Shown: positions 9,655-18,465, counted from the stretch's first letter. The stretch is DNA of 41,179 bases from an uncultured bacterium (GCA_913009335.1 CAJVXN010000017.1:1-41179); one strand, 5' to 3'. Translations and numbers: made by a program. Notes: generated by a model not told the origin, from the letters alone.

Positions 9655-10583
9655 TAAAAAAAATTGTTTGCGTGTTATTCTTAACTTTTACTATTTTCGG
9701 ATGTATCCATAAACCGTATTATACTGAAACACGTTTGATAATGGGGACAGTGGTTGAGATAACCGCGCAGGATAAAGACGCGATTAATGCCGCGTTTTTT
9801 GAGATTGAGCGTATTGATGCCTTGATGAGCAGCTATGATCCGGATAGTGAAGTTTCCCGGTTGAATAAAAAAAGGGAATTAAAGGTTTCTTATGAGTTAC
9901 TTAACTTAATTATTGCGGCCAGAAATTTTTACGATATAACCGGAGGTGCTTTTGATATAACTATAGGGCCCTTAGTAAGATTGTGGAATATTAAAGAGTA
10001 TATGCAGATGGAGCCGGAGAGAATAAAAATACCTACTCAGGCGCAGATTGAGAAAGTTTTATCATATACGGGAATAAATTTTATTGAGATAGACGAAAAA
10101 GATAGTATAATAAGATTAACGGATAAGCGAACACGCCTTGATTTAGGAGGGATCGCTAAAGGATATGCTGTTGATAGGGCGATTGAGATATTACGTCAAA
10201 GCGGGCTAAAAAGTGCCTTGGTGAATGCCGGCGGCGAAATATATTGCCTGGGTAAGAAGGCTGGCAGGCAATGGACCATTGGCCTGGAGAATCCGCAAAA
10301 AACCGATGCGTTTCCAGAAGTCTTCCGTCTTAAAAATCGCGCGGTTGCAACAAGTGGTAACTACGAACAATTTTTTATATATCGTAATAAGCGCTACAGT
10401 CATATTATAGACCCTCGTACAGGATATCCCGCGGATAATAACATTAGTTCTGTTAGTGTATTTGCCGGTGATTGTTTAACTGCTGATGTTCTTGCAACGG
10501 CAATTTTTGTCCTGGGAGAAGTGCGGGGTGCGCAATTAATTAATAAATTTGAAGGTGTTGAATTAAAAATTATAACACGCTGA
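9651..10583 (+). CDS. apbE: FAD:protein FMN transferase, ApbE-family lipoprotein
   Basis: Lipobox-like FGC; TRLIMGTVVEITA; LMSSYDPDSEVSRLN; DLGGIAKGYAVDRAIEIL; SGNYEQFF..YSHIIDPRTGYPA. Confidence 0.93.
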   Translation: MIKKIVCVLFLTFTIFGCIHKPYYTETRLIMGTVVEITAQDKDAINAAFFEIERIDALMSSYDPDSEVSRLNKKRELKVSYELLNLIIAARNFYDITGGAFDITIGPLVRLWNIKEYMQMEPERIKIPTQAQIEKVLSYTGINFIEIDEKDSIIRLTDKRTRLDLGGIAKGYAVDRAIEILRQSGLKSALVNAGGEIYCLGKKAGRQWTIGLENPQKTDAFPEVFRLKNRAVATSGNYEQFFIYRNKRYSHIIDPRTGYPADNNISSVSVFAGDCLTADVLATAIFVLGEVRGAQLINKFEGVELKIITR

Positions 10584-10588
10584 TTTCT

Positions 10589-11395
10589 ATGTTTAATGTC
10601 ATTAAAAAAGAAATTTTAAATCAATCCGTAAAACGGATGGTCATCACGGCTCCTGATATAGCTAATAAAGTATTGCCCGGTCAGTTTGTAGTTATTCGAA
10701 TCAATGAGGAAGGAGAGCGTATTCCTCTAACCGTTGCAAGTTGCAATAAAAAGAAGGGAATAATTAGTATAATCTTTCAGGAGGTAGGATTTACGACTCG
10801 CAAATTAGGGAGATTAAAAGAAGGGGATGCTATTTTAGATATTTTGGGGCCGCTTGGACATGCGGCTGAAATTAAAAAGTATGGCAAAGTTGTTTGTGTT
10901 GCCGGTGGTGTTGGAGTAGCTGAGGTTATCCCTGTAGCGGATGCTTTACAAAGAGCGCACAATAAGGTAATAGGTATAATTGGCGCGCGTACCAAGGAAC
11001 TTATAATTTTAGAGAAGGAAATGCGTCTATTTTCTGATGAATTATATATTGCCACCAATGACGGAAGTTACGGGCAGGAGGGGTTGGTTACAGATGTCCT
11101 AAGGAGTATCCTTGAACAGAAAATAGATTTAGTCTATGCCATAGGTCCGGTTCCGATGATGGAGGCAGTAGCAAATCTTACCCGTGATTATAAGATAAAA
11201 ACAATAGTTTCACTTAATCCGGTTATGGTTGACGGAACAGGTATGTGTGGTTCCTGTAGGGTTTCTGTGGGGGGGGAAACAAAGTTTTGTTGTGTTGATG
11301 GTCCGGATTTTGACGGACACTCGGTGGATTTTAGAGAATTAGCCGAAAGGTTAAAATTGTTTAATAATCAAGAAAGCGAGATGTCAGCCAGATGA
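10589..11395 (+). CDS. sulfide dehydrogenase/NfnA-like FAD/NAD-binding subunit with C-terminal [2Fe-2S] motif
   Basis: PGQFVVIRINEEGERIPLTVA; DILGPLGHAAEI; CVAGGVGVAEVIPVADAL; NPVMVDGTGMCGSCRVSVGGETKFCCVDGPDFDGHSVDF. Confidence 0.9.
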   Translation: MFNVIKKEILNQSVKRMVITAPDIANKVLPGQFVVIRINEEGERIPLTVASCNKKKGIISIIFQEVGFTTRKLGRLKEGDAILDILGPLGHAAEIKKYGKVVCVAGGVGVAEVIPVADALQRAHNKVIGIIGARTKELIILEKEMRLFSDELYIATNDGSYGQEGLVTDVLRSILEQKIDLVYAIGPVPMMEAVANLTRDYKIKTIVSLNPVMVDGTGMCGSCRVSVGGETKFCCVDGPDFDGHSVDFRELAERLKLFNNQESEMSAR

Positions 11396-12315
11396 GTATA
11401 CTAATTTTAATTTTAGTGTTAGGGGCAATTGGACTGGTGATTTATATACTTTTTGGGCCTATGGCTAATGCCGCATCTCTTGATATGCCTGAGCAGGTAG
11501 CGGGTGATTCAATTGCGAGTAATCGGGATGCAGAGGCAGCGGCTGCGCTACAGAAAGAACTCGATATATTAAAGTTAGACGCAGAGAATAATAAAACGCA
11601 AATTCAGAGCTTGACTACTGAGTTAGAGGCAGAGAAGGCAAGGAAAGATGAATTAATTAAGCAAGAAGCCGAAAGCGACAAAGATGGAAGTTCTTTAGAG
11701 GATTTAAGGTTAGAGCTTGCTGATGTAAGATCTGGATTAATTGAAAAAGACAGGCAGTTAGATGAGGCGCATAACGCGAATTTGAATCTTAAAAAAGATG
11801 TTGAGGTTTATCATCACCAATTAAATGACTTAAAGGCGGAACATAGCAAAATGGCTGAAGATTTTAAACAATCAAAAGAAGAGCATCGGGAGCTGGAAGC
11901 TAGAATTCAAGATCAAAGCCATAAGCTAGAGGGCGATGGTTTGGATTCTGATAGCCAAAGCCATAAGCTAGAGGGCGATGGTTTGGCAACCGATAGCCAA
12001 AGCCATAAGCCAGAGGGCGATGGTTTGGATTCTGATAGCCAAAGCCAGAATGACGTACAGTATACCCTATCTAAAGAATCAGAAAAGGATGAGTCGAGTT
12101 TTGATTTAAAACTTAAGGATGCCTCGCGCGTAGTTACTAGGCTTAATCCGATTGAAGAAGATAGAAAGAGTGATGTCGTTGATGAGGGCGTTGATGAATT
12201 AGTAGAGCAGGCAGATGAGCAAAATATACACCCAGAAGATGAGAAATCGGCACAGGAAGATTTAGGTAGAGATGGTCCGGAATCAGAAGATAAAAAAACC
12301 AACGCAGATACATAG
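11392..12315 (+). CDS. single-TM coiled-coil protein with internal 14-aa tandem repeats, function unknown
   Basis: N-terminal hydrophobic segment ILILILVLGAIGLVIYILFGP; Glu/Lys-rich coiled coil; SHKLEGDGLDSDSQ x3; start overlaps upstream stop (ATGA). Confidence 0.7.
   Translation: MSILILILVLGAIGLVIYILFGPMANAASLDMPEQVAGDSIASNRDAEAAAALQKELDILKLDAENNKTQIQSLTTELEAEKARKDELIKQEAESDKDGSSLEDLRLELADVRSGLIEKDRQLDEAHNANLNLKKDVEVYHHQLNDLKAEHSKMAEDFKQSKEEHRELEARIQDQSHKLEGDGLDSDSQSHKLEGDGLATDSQSHKPEGDGLDSDSQSQNDVQYTLSKESEKDESSFDLKLKDASRVVTRLNPIEEDRKSDVVDEGVDELVEQADEQNIHPEDEKSAQEDLGRDGPESEDKKTNADT
11914..12045 (+). repeat. 42-nt tandem repeat, 3 complete units plus partial, in-frame in the 11392 CDS
   Basis: Units begin with caaagcc at 11914, 11956, 11998, 12040; each encodes SHKxEGDGLxxDSQ. 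Confidence 0.95.
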
Positions 12316-12378
12316 GAAAAGAATAAGATTTGTAAGGGGTAATTTAAGGATGCGGTATTAAACTTTTCCTTTGGTAGT

Positions 12379-12412
12379 GGCTTTGGCTATCGGTTGCCAA
12401 ACCATCGCCCTC
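12379..12412 (-). repeat. perfect 34-nt inverted copy of tandem-repeat unit 2 in the intergenic region
   Basis: ggctttggctatcggttgccaaaccatcgccctc is the exact reverse complement of 11971-12004 (gagggcgatggtttggcaaccgatagccaaagcc). Confidence 0.95.
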
Positions 12413-12430
12413 AGGCTCATAGAAAGGTTA

Positions 12431-13870
12431 ATGATGGATTTTATATACGGGTTTTTTACAGATTTTATAATCAGAGATGTTTTAGATGTTGCGATTATTG
12501 CGGTATCTATTTATATGGCTTTGGTTTGGTTTGAAAAAGCAAGAGCCCGTTTTATGATGATTGGTTTATTTATTTTGGGTTTAATCTATTTTATTGCTCG
12601 TTTCTTTGGTTTGTATTTAACTACTATTATGTTCCAGGCTTTTTTTGCCGTATTTTTAATAATGTTGGTAATAATATTTCAGGATGAATTACGGCATTTC
12701 TTTGAGCGTGTAGCTTTATGGGGTTTGATTCGTAAAAAACGGCGATTTACATCGCTTAATCAAAATATTGAAATTTTGGCAAATACAATTGCTAATTTCT
12801 CACGTAAAAAAATTGGCGCTTTAATTGTTTTAAAGGGAAATGATCCTTTGGACCGTCATGTTGATGGAGGATTGCTTCTTGAAGGTGTTTTGAGTCAGAT
12901 TATGCTGGAGAATATTTTTAGTCCTCATGTCGCTACTCATGATGGCGCGATAATTATTGAGGAGGGGCGTATTGTTAAGGTGGGGTGTCATTTGCCTCTT
13001 TCGATAAATATTCAGAAGATTGGTCATTCCGGAACACGGCATGCAGCAGCTTTAGGTTTATCCGAGCGTACGGATAGTATAAGTCTTGTTGTTTCAGAAG
13101 AGACAGGTACGATATCCATTGCTGATGGCGATAGAATAAGGGTGGTAAAGGATATTGTCGGCTTGCGTCTGCGGCTGGAAGATTTTTACCGTAAGCGCTT
13201 TCCTCGACGTGGAAAATTTTTTGCTGATTTTCTGACAGGGCATATTTTAGAGAAGCTTATAGCGGTTATTCTTTCTTGCAGTTTATGGGTTGGGTTTGTT
13301 CAGAATCAAGAAGTGGTTCGCCGGGATTTTGTTGTCCCTATTGAGTATCGCAATCTTGCTTCGGATTGGATAATTGGGGAGCCTAAATCCAGAGAAGCAA
13401 CAGTTGCTTTAAGCGGGACAGAGAGGACCTTTTATCTTGCCAAGTCGGAAGAGGTTAAGATATCGTTAGATATGTCGCAAGTTAAAGAAGGGGATAATGA
13501 AATTTTCTTGGATAAGGATAGCCTGCGCAGGCCCTCAGGGCTTTCGGTCGTAAGTATTACGCCCCATAAAATTAGTCTTAGTGTTTATAAGATGCTTAAT
13601 TTTAATGTTCCTGTTGAGATTGAAACGTCTGGACGTGTTGCCTATGGCTTTGAGGTTAAGGAGATTAAGGTTATTCCCGAGAAGGTTTCTATTGTTGTTC
13701 CAAGTATATTACCGAGAGAGAAAATTAAAATTACGACAGAAGTAATTGATTTGCGGAAATTGAAAGAATCTAAAACTTTTACTCCGAAAATTATACTGCC
13801 TGCAGAGTTACGATTTTCGGAAGATAAAACCCCTCAGATAAAAGTATCGGTTATCGTAGAAAAGAAATAA
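12431..13870 (+). CDS. cdaA: membrane diadenylate cyclase (CdaA/DisA_N) fused to C-terminal YbbR/CdaR-like domains
   Basis: Three N-terminal TM helices; DGAIIIEEGRIVKVGCHLPLS; GTRHAAALGLSERTDSISLVVSEETGTISIA; then a further TM and YbbR-like repeats VVPIEYRNLASDWIIGEPKSREATVALSG and FNVPVEIETSGRVAYGFEVKEIKVIPEKVSI. Track start 12371 is a TTG inside the repeat; ATG at 12431 follows aaagg. Confidence 0.9.
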   Translation: MMDFIYGFFTDFIIRDVLDVAIIAVSIYMALVWFEKARARFMMIGLFILGLIYFIARFFGLYLTTIMFQAFFAVFLIMLVIIFQDELRHFFERVALWGLIRKKRRFTSLNQNIEILANTIANFSRKKIGALIVLKGNDPLDRHVDGGLLLEGVLSQIMLENIFSPHVATHDGAIIIEEGRIVKVGCHLPLSINIQKIGHSGTRHAAALGLSERTDSISLVVSEETGTISIADGDRIRVVKDIVGLRLRLEDFYRKRFPRRGKFFADFLTGHILEKLIAVILSCSLWVGFVQNQEVVRRDFVVPIEYRNLASDWIIGEPKSREATVALSGTERTFYLAKSEEVKISLDMSQVKEGDNEIFLDKDSLRRPSGLSVVSITPHKISLSVYKMLNFNVPVEIETSGRVAYGFEVKEIKVIPEKVSIVVPSILPREKIKITTEVIDLRKLKESKTFTPKIILPAELRFSEDKTPQIKVSVIVEKK

Positions 13871-13885
13871 GTGAGGACATAAGTT

Positions 13886-13910
13886 ATCCGCCACTAAAGC
13901 TTTGGCGGAT
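13886..13910. repeat. hairpin downstream of cdaA (atccgcca...tggcggat)
   Basis: 8-bp perfect arms with 9-nt loop; no clear T-tract. Confidence 0.7.
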
Positions 13911-13916
13911 TAATTC

Positions 13917-13958
13917 GACCGTATAGTTTATGAAACATATATTTCATAAACTATGGTC
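13917..13958. repeat. long palindrome gacc-gt-atagtttatgaaa-catata-tttcataaactat-ggtc
   Basis: 13-bp perfect arms extended by 4 bp after a 2-nt bulge. Confidence 0.9.
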
Positions 13959-13967
13959 TCATTAAAT

Positions 13968-15446
13968 ATGTGGACAAAAGATAGTCTTCAGGAGTTGATT
14001 AAGGAAAAAATGACGGATTATTTATTCGTTGTTGTTTCCAATCGTCAGCCCTATATTTATAAATTTAAAAAGGGCAAGATTGAGTCTTTGCGTGGTGCCG
14101 GCGGGGTTATTTCAGCGCTTGATCCTGTGATGCAGGCATGTGGCGGTTTATGGGTTGCCAATAGCGGCGGCGATGCTGATCGTCGCGTTTGCGACAGGAA
14201 GGGTAAGGTGGGAGTTCCTCCGAATAATCCAAATTATACGCTTAAATGGGTTTGGTTGACTAAAGAAGAAGAGAAGGGGTATTATTACGGCTATTCCAAT
14301 GAAGCGCTATGGCCGTTGTGTCATATGGCATTTCATCGGCCCATATTCCGTAAGGATGATTGGGAACATTATAAGACAGTAAATGAAAAATTTGCCCGTT
14401 CAATTATTGAGGAAATCGGCAACCGTAAAGCTTTTATCTGGATACAGGATTATCATCTAGCGCTTCTTGCTAAGTATCTGAAACGCTTAGCGCCAAAACA
14501 GTTAATTGTGGCGCAATTTTGGCATATCCCTTGGCCGAGCTACGAAACTTTTCGTATATGCCCTCAAAGAAAAGAAATCTTAGAAGGGCTTCTAAGCAAT
14601 GATCTTTTAGGATTTCATATCCGTTATCATTGCGATAATTTTCTTGATGCGGTTGATCGTGAATTGGAGAGTAAAATTGACAGAGAGCGCTTTATGGTCA
14701 CTCGCGCGAAGCAGCATACGCTTATTCGGCCATACCCGATAAGTATTGATTTTGAGGGTATAAACCATATTGCTCAGTCTCAAGAGGTCAAAACAATTAA
14801 GAAGAATTTAGTTCAGGAGTTCGATTTAAAGAAATATCGCGTATTATTAGGAATTGACCGTATTGATTACACCAAGGGAATACCCGAGCGTCTTTTGGCA
14901 ATTGATCGCCTTTTGGAAAAACATCCCGAATTAAAAGAAAAATTTGTTTTCCTGCAGATGGGGCAAATCAGCCGTATACACATACCAAAGTATAAGCAGT
15001 TAAATGATGAGATAAACGCGTTGGTTGAGGAGATTAACTGGAAGCATTCTACAGATGGCTGGAATCCTATAATCTTAGTGCGGCGGCATCTTTCGTTTAA
15101 GGAGGTAATTGCTTTTTATAAATTAGGAGAGTTGTGTGTTATAAGTTCTCTGCATGATGGGATGAATTTAGTGGTAAAGGAGTTCATTGCTGCTCGTCGG
15201 GATAAAAAAGCAATGCTTGTGCTTAGTCAGTTTACAGGAGCAGCCAGAGAATTAACCGATGCCGTATTGATAAATCCATATGATCGGGAACAAACAAGTG
15301 ATGCTATATGGAAGGCTTTAAATTTTACGGATGATGAAAAGAAAAAACGTATAACTAAGATGCGGCAGGTTATTAAGCATAATAATATCTATCGTTGGGC
15401 GGGAAAGGTGCTTTCTGAACTTCTAAAATTTGATTTTAAGGAATAG
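13968..15446 (+). CDS. otsA: GT20 alpha,alpha-trehalose-phosphate synthase-like glycosyltransferase
   Basis: VVVSNRQPYI..GAGGVISALDPVM; IWIQDYHLALL; FWHIPWPSYETFRICPQRKEILEGLLSNDLLGFHI; LLGIDRIDYTKGIPERLLAIDRLL; SSLHDGMNLVVKEFIAA. Track start 13953 lies in the palindrome; 13968 or 14010 more plausible. Confidence 0.9.
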   Translation: MWTKDSLQELIKEKMTDYLFVVVSNRQPYIYKFKKGKIESLRGAGGVISALDPVMQACGGLWVANSGGDADRRVCDRKGKVGVPPNNPNYTLKWVWLTKEEEKGYYYGYSNEALWPLCHMAFHRPIFRKDDWEHYKTVNEKFARSIIEEIGNRKAFIWIQDYHLALLAKYLKRLAPKQLIVAQFWHIPWPSYETFRICPQRKEILEGLLSNDLLGFHIRYHCDNFLDAVDRELESKIDRERFMVTRAKQHTLIRPYPISIDFEGINHIAQSQEVKTIKKNLVQEFDLKKYRVLLGIDRIDYTKGIPERLLAIDRLLEKHPELKEKFVFLQMGQISRIHIPKYKQLNDEINALVEEINWKHSTDGWNPIILVRRHLSFKEVIAFYKLGELCVISSLHDGMNLVVKEFIAARRDKKAMLVLSQFTGAARELTDAVLINPYDREQTSDAIWKALNFTDDEKKKRITKMRQVIKHNNIYRWAGKVLSELLKFDFKE

Positions 15447-15482
15447 TATTAGTAATCATCTCTAGCAAGAGGAGTAATTTTA

Positions 15483-17117
15483 ATGCAAGTAACGGATATA
15501 ATATTTGGCATCTTAGGAGGGTTATCTCTCTTTATCTACGGGATTCATTTAATGGGTGATGGCCTGCAAAAGGCAGCAGGTGATGGCTTGAGGAACATAT
15601 TAAAAAAGCTTACTTCAACTCCTCTTTTAGGGGCAATAGTCGGAGCCGCGATTACTTCTATTGTTCAGAGTTCTTCTGCGACAAGTGTTATGGTTGTGGG
15701 GTTTGTAAATGCGGGGCTTATGAATTTGACTCAGTCAATTGGGGTTATTCTCGGTGCAAATGTGGGTACGACAGTAACTTCTCAGATTATCGCTTTTAAA
15801 TTAACTACTTATGCTCTACCGATATTAACGCTTGGATTTGTTTTAAATTTTCTTTGTAAAAAACGATTCTGGAAATTTTTCGGTTTGTTTTTATTTGGCC
15901 TGGGATTACTTTTCCTTGGTTTGAAGTTAATGACTGGCGTGGTTAAACCCTTGGGGGAATCGGAAGCAGTAAAACAGATATTTGTTAATTTCAGCCATAA
16001 TGCGTTTTTGGGGGTTATGGTGGGTGCGGTAATGACTGCGGTTTTTCAGTCAAGTTCCGTAACTACCGGTTTAGTCTTGGCATTGGCAGCTGTCGGTTTA
16101 TTAGATTTAAGCGGAGCAATTCCTATAATTTTAGGCTGTAATATTGGTACGTGCATCACGGCCATTTTAGCATCTATCGGTACTTCTGTTTCAGCAAGGA
16201 GGGTGGCTGTTGCGCATGTAATGTTTAATGTGCTGGGGAGCTTGCTTTTTATTGTTTTACTTGGCCCGTATAAGTTTTTTATTGCGAAAACTTCTTCGGA
16301 TTTATTAAGGCAGTGTGCTAATGCGCATACATTTTTTAATGTTTTTAATACGGTATTATTCCTTCCTTTAGCAGGGTTATATGCAAAACTTATAACAAAG
16401 CTAGTACCCGGTAAAGATGTGATTTTTGATTGGGAGCCTAGATATTTAGAGAAACACTTACTTGCTAGTCCCTTAGTAGCCTTTGATGCTTCTACTAAAG
16501 AAATAGTACAAATGGCAAGATTATCTAAAGAGATGGTGGCGGATTCCATGGATGGTTTTCTTAACGGTAATACCCGGGCCCTTGCGCAGATCTCAAAAAA
16601 AGAAGCAGCCCTGGATAATCTTCAGACGGCAGTTACTGACTATCTGATTGAGTTAACGCAGAAGAATTTAACTCGCCAGGAATCTATCAAGATTCCCCCT
16701 ATGCTGCATTCCGTAAATGACTTAGAACGCATCGGTGATCATTCTGAGAATCTAGCAGAGCTTGCGCAAAGAAAAATAGATAAAAAATTGATATTTTCTA
16801 AGGAAGCTATCGTGGAATTACGCGGTGTATATTTTTTAGTTAATGAGATGATTGATAAAACGATTACGGCTTTAAATACCAATAGTCATGACGATGCCGC
16901 AAAAGTCCTTGTGATTGAAGATAAGATTAATAAGTTAACGATTTCATTGCGCAATAATCATATCCAAAGATTAAACGATGGTAAGTGTAAGGTTATGTCC
17001 GGGATTGTATTTTTGGACGTAATTAGTAATTTTGAAAAAATGGGCGATCATCTAACAAATGTCGCGCAGGCTGTACAGAAAGGCCTGCAGTGGAAGGCCC
17101 GAGAGAGTAGTATTTGA
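15483..17117 (+). CDS. Na+/phosphate cotransporter (NptA family) with C-terminal PhoU-like domain
   Basis: GGLSLFIYGIHLMGDGLQKAAGDGLRNILKKLTSTPLLGAIVGAAITSIVQSSSATSVMVVGFVNAGLM; QSSSVTTGLVLALA; ILGCNIGTCITA; PhoU-like tail HSVNDLERIGDHSENLAEL. Confidence 0.93.
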   Translation: MQVTDIIFGILGGLSLFIYGIHLMGDGLQKAAGDGLRNILKKLTSTPLLGAIVGAAITSIVQSSSATSVMVVGFVNAGLMNLTQSIGVILGANVGTTVTSQIIAFKLTTYALPILTLGFVLNFLCKKRFWKFFGLFLFGLGLLFLGLKLMTGVVKPLGESEAVKQIFVNFSHNAFLGVMVGAVMTAVFQSSSVTTGLVLALAAVGLLDLSGAIPIILGCNIGTCITAILASIGTSVSARRVAVAHVMFNVLGSLLFIVLLGPYKFFIAKTSSDLLRQCANAHTFFNVFNTVLFLPLAGLYAKLITKLVPGKDVIFDWEPRYLEKHLLASPLVAFDASTKEIVQMARLSKEMVADSMDGFLNGNTRALAQISKKEAALDNLQTAVTDYLIELTQKNLTRQESIKIPPMLHSVNDLERIGDHSENLAELAQRKIDKKLIFSKEAIVELRGVYFLVNEMIDKTITALNTNSHDDAAKVLVIEDKINKLTISLRNNHIQRLNDGKCKVMSGIVFLDVISNFEKMGDHLTNVAQAVQKGLQWKARESSI

Positions 17118-17136
17118 AAAGAATATTTAATGGCAT

Positions 17137-17158
17137 AGGAAAGCAAAGACACTTTCCT
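17137..17158. repeat. hairpin aggaaag...ctttcct downstream of the NptA gene (possible weak terminator)
   Basis: 7-bp perfect arms with 8-nt loop. Confidence 0.5.
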
Positions 17159-17239
17159 GACCACTGAAACCTGGGGGGGGAAGGCCCTCTGAACCCGCCT
17201 TAGGCAGACGCGGTTTCTAGATATTAGGAGTTGTGAATT

Positions 17240-18214
17240 ATGCAAATAGGTATACCAAAAGAAATTTCCGCTCATGGTAAAGAAGTACGTGTTATTCTCT
17301 TGCCGCGAGAAGTCAAGCGTATTGTTGAGGCTAAGCATATTGTTCTTGCAGAAAAGGGGTTGGGTGTAAGGTTGGGAATAGAAGATAGTGAGTATGCTAA
17401 AGCTGGTGCTTTACTTACTTCAAATAGGCGTAAAGTTTTTCGTCAGGATATTCTAGTGAAGCTTAAACCTCCTTTACCTAAGGAATTTGCAATGTTGCAT
17501 AGCGGTATTTTATTTTCAATGCTTCATGCCGAACAGAGTCCTAAATATGTGGATATGTTAAGACAAACAGGCAGTTGGGCCATAGCTATGGAATTGATAA
17601 AGAGCCGCGCGGGAGAACGATTGATTCAGTGTACTGATATAACCGGTGAGCAGGGTATGCTTATGGCTTTTTATTTAGCGAAAAAGTCTCCTATAGATTG
17701 CAAGGTTCTTGTGTTGGGTTATGGGGCTGTTTCAAGCGGTGCGCTTAATGTCGCCTATGCCCTGGGTGCCAATGTTAAAATATTAAGAAAAAATGAATTC
17801 AAGAATATCAGGCATTTTTTGCGAGGTGTTGATATTTTGGTTAATGGTATATCCTGGCCAAAAGAAGAAAGAGATAGGCATCATTATCTAGTGAGCCGGC
17901 CGATGTTAAAACTAATGGATAGACATGGGGTAATATTAGATTTATCTGTTGATTTCCCTAATATTATTCAGACATGCCGTCCGAGCCTAATTGATAAGCC
18001 GGTTTATGTTGTTGATGGAATACGTCACATTAGTATATTTGGCTATCCTGTTCTTGCGCCCATATCGAGTGCAGCACGATATTCGCGGCAAGTATTGCCC
18101 CTCCTTTTAAAAATTGCTCAGATAAAGCGAAAAGAGCGTCTGCCTCTATATATAAAACAGGCAGTAGTTGATCCTGAGCAGTTTTTTAGTGTCGTTTACC
18201 CTGCTGAAAAGTAG
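17240..18214 (+). CDS. alanine dehydrogenase/PNT-family NAD(P)-binding protein, short form (possibly N5-carboxyethylornithine synthase-like)
   Basis: MQIGIPKEISAHGKEVRVILLPREVKRI; LVKLKPP; FSMLHAEQ; VLVLGYGAVSSGALNVAYALGANV. Specific substrate not readable. Confidence 0.75.
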   Translation: MQIGIPKEISAHGKEVRVILLPREVKRIVEAKHIVLAEKGLGVRLGIEDSEYAKAGALLTSNRRKVFRQDILVKLKPPLPKEFAMLHSGILFSMLHAEQSPKYVDMLRQTGSWAIAMELIKSRAGERLIQCTDITGEQGMLMAFYLAKKSPIDCKVLVLGYGAVSSGALNVAYALGANVKILRKNEFKNIRHFLRGVDILVNGISWPKEERDRHHYLVSRPMLKLMDRHGVILDLSVDFPNIIQTCRPSLIDKPVYVVDGIRHISIFGYPVLAPISSAARYSRQVLPLLLKIAQIKRKERLPLYIKQAVVDPEQFFSVVYPAEK

Positions 18215-18373
18215 TATGTATAGGTTGTGTCAATCGCATATTTTGTAATCTAAGAGATTATTTATCCCAAATTTTGCATTAAACATAAAGTAATAATGGT
18301 AATTCATTAAGAGTACTATAGTTATATAATATAATGTACTATTGCGTCAAAAAAGTGCAATACAAAACTCTGG

Positions 18374-18462
18374 ATTACCTCAACAGGCACAATAAAATCG
18401 CATCGAGATTTTATTGGTTGGCCCTACGGGCAGATTTTTCTAATGAAAAATCTGGGTTTATT
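18374..18462. repeat. intergenic structured repeat, copy 1
   Basis: attacctcaac..gcacaat + perfect hairpin caataaaatc-gcatcga-gattttattg + ggttgRccctacgggcagatttttctaatgaaaaatctgggttta. Confidence 0.9.
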
Positions 18463-18465
18463 GAA

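Noticed and set aside
11914-12045. Possible CRISPR-like array
   Set aside because: Units are contiguous 42-nt repeats without unique spacers and are in frame in a CDS.
11913-12302. Minus-strand Ser-rich ORF with WLWLSESKPSPSSL repeats
   Set aside because: Reverse complement of the coding tandem repeat; low-complexity with no start signals.
16046-16549. Minus-strand ORF of 167 aa
   Set aside because: Antisense to the Na/Pi cotransporter; no recognisable motifs.
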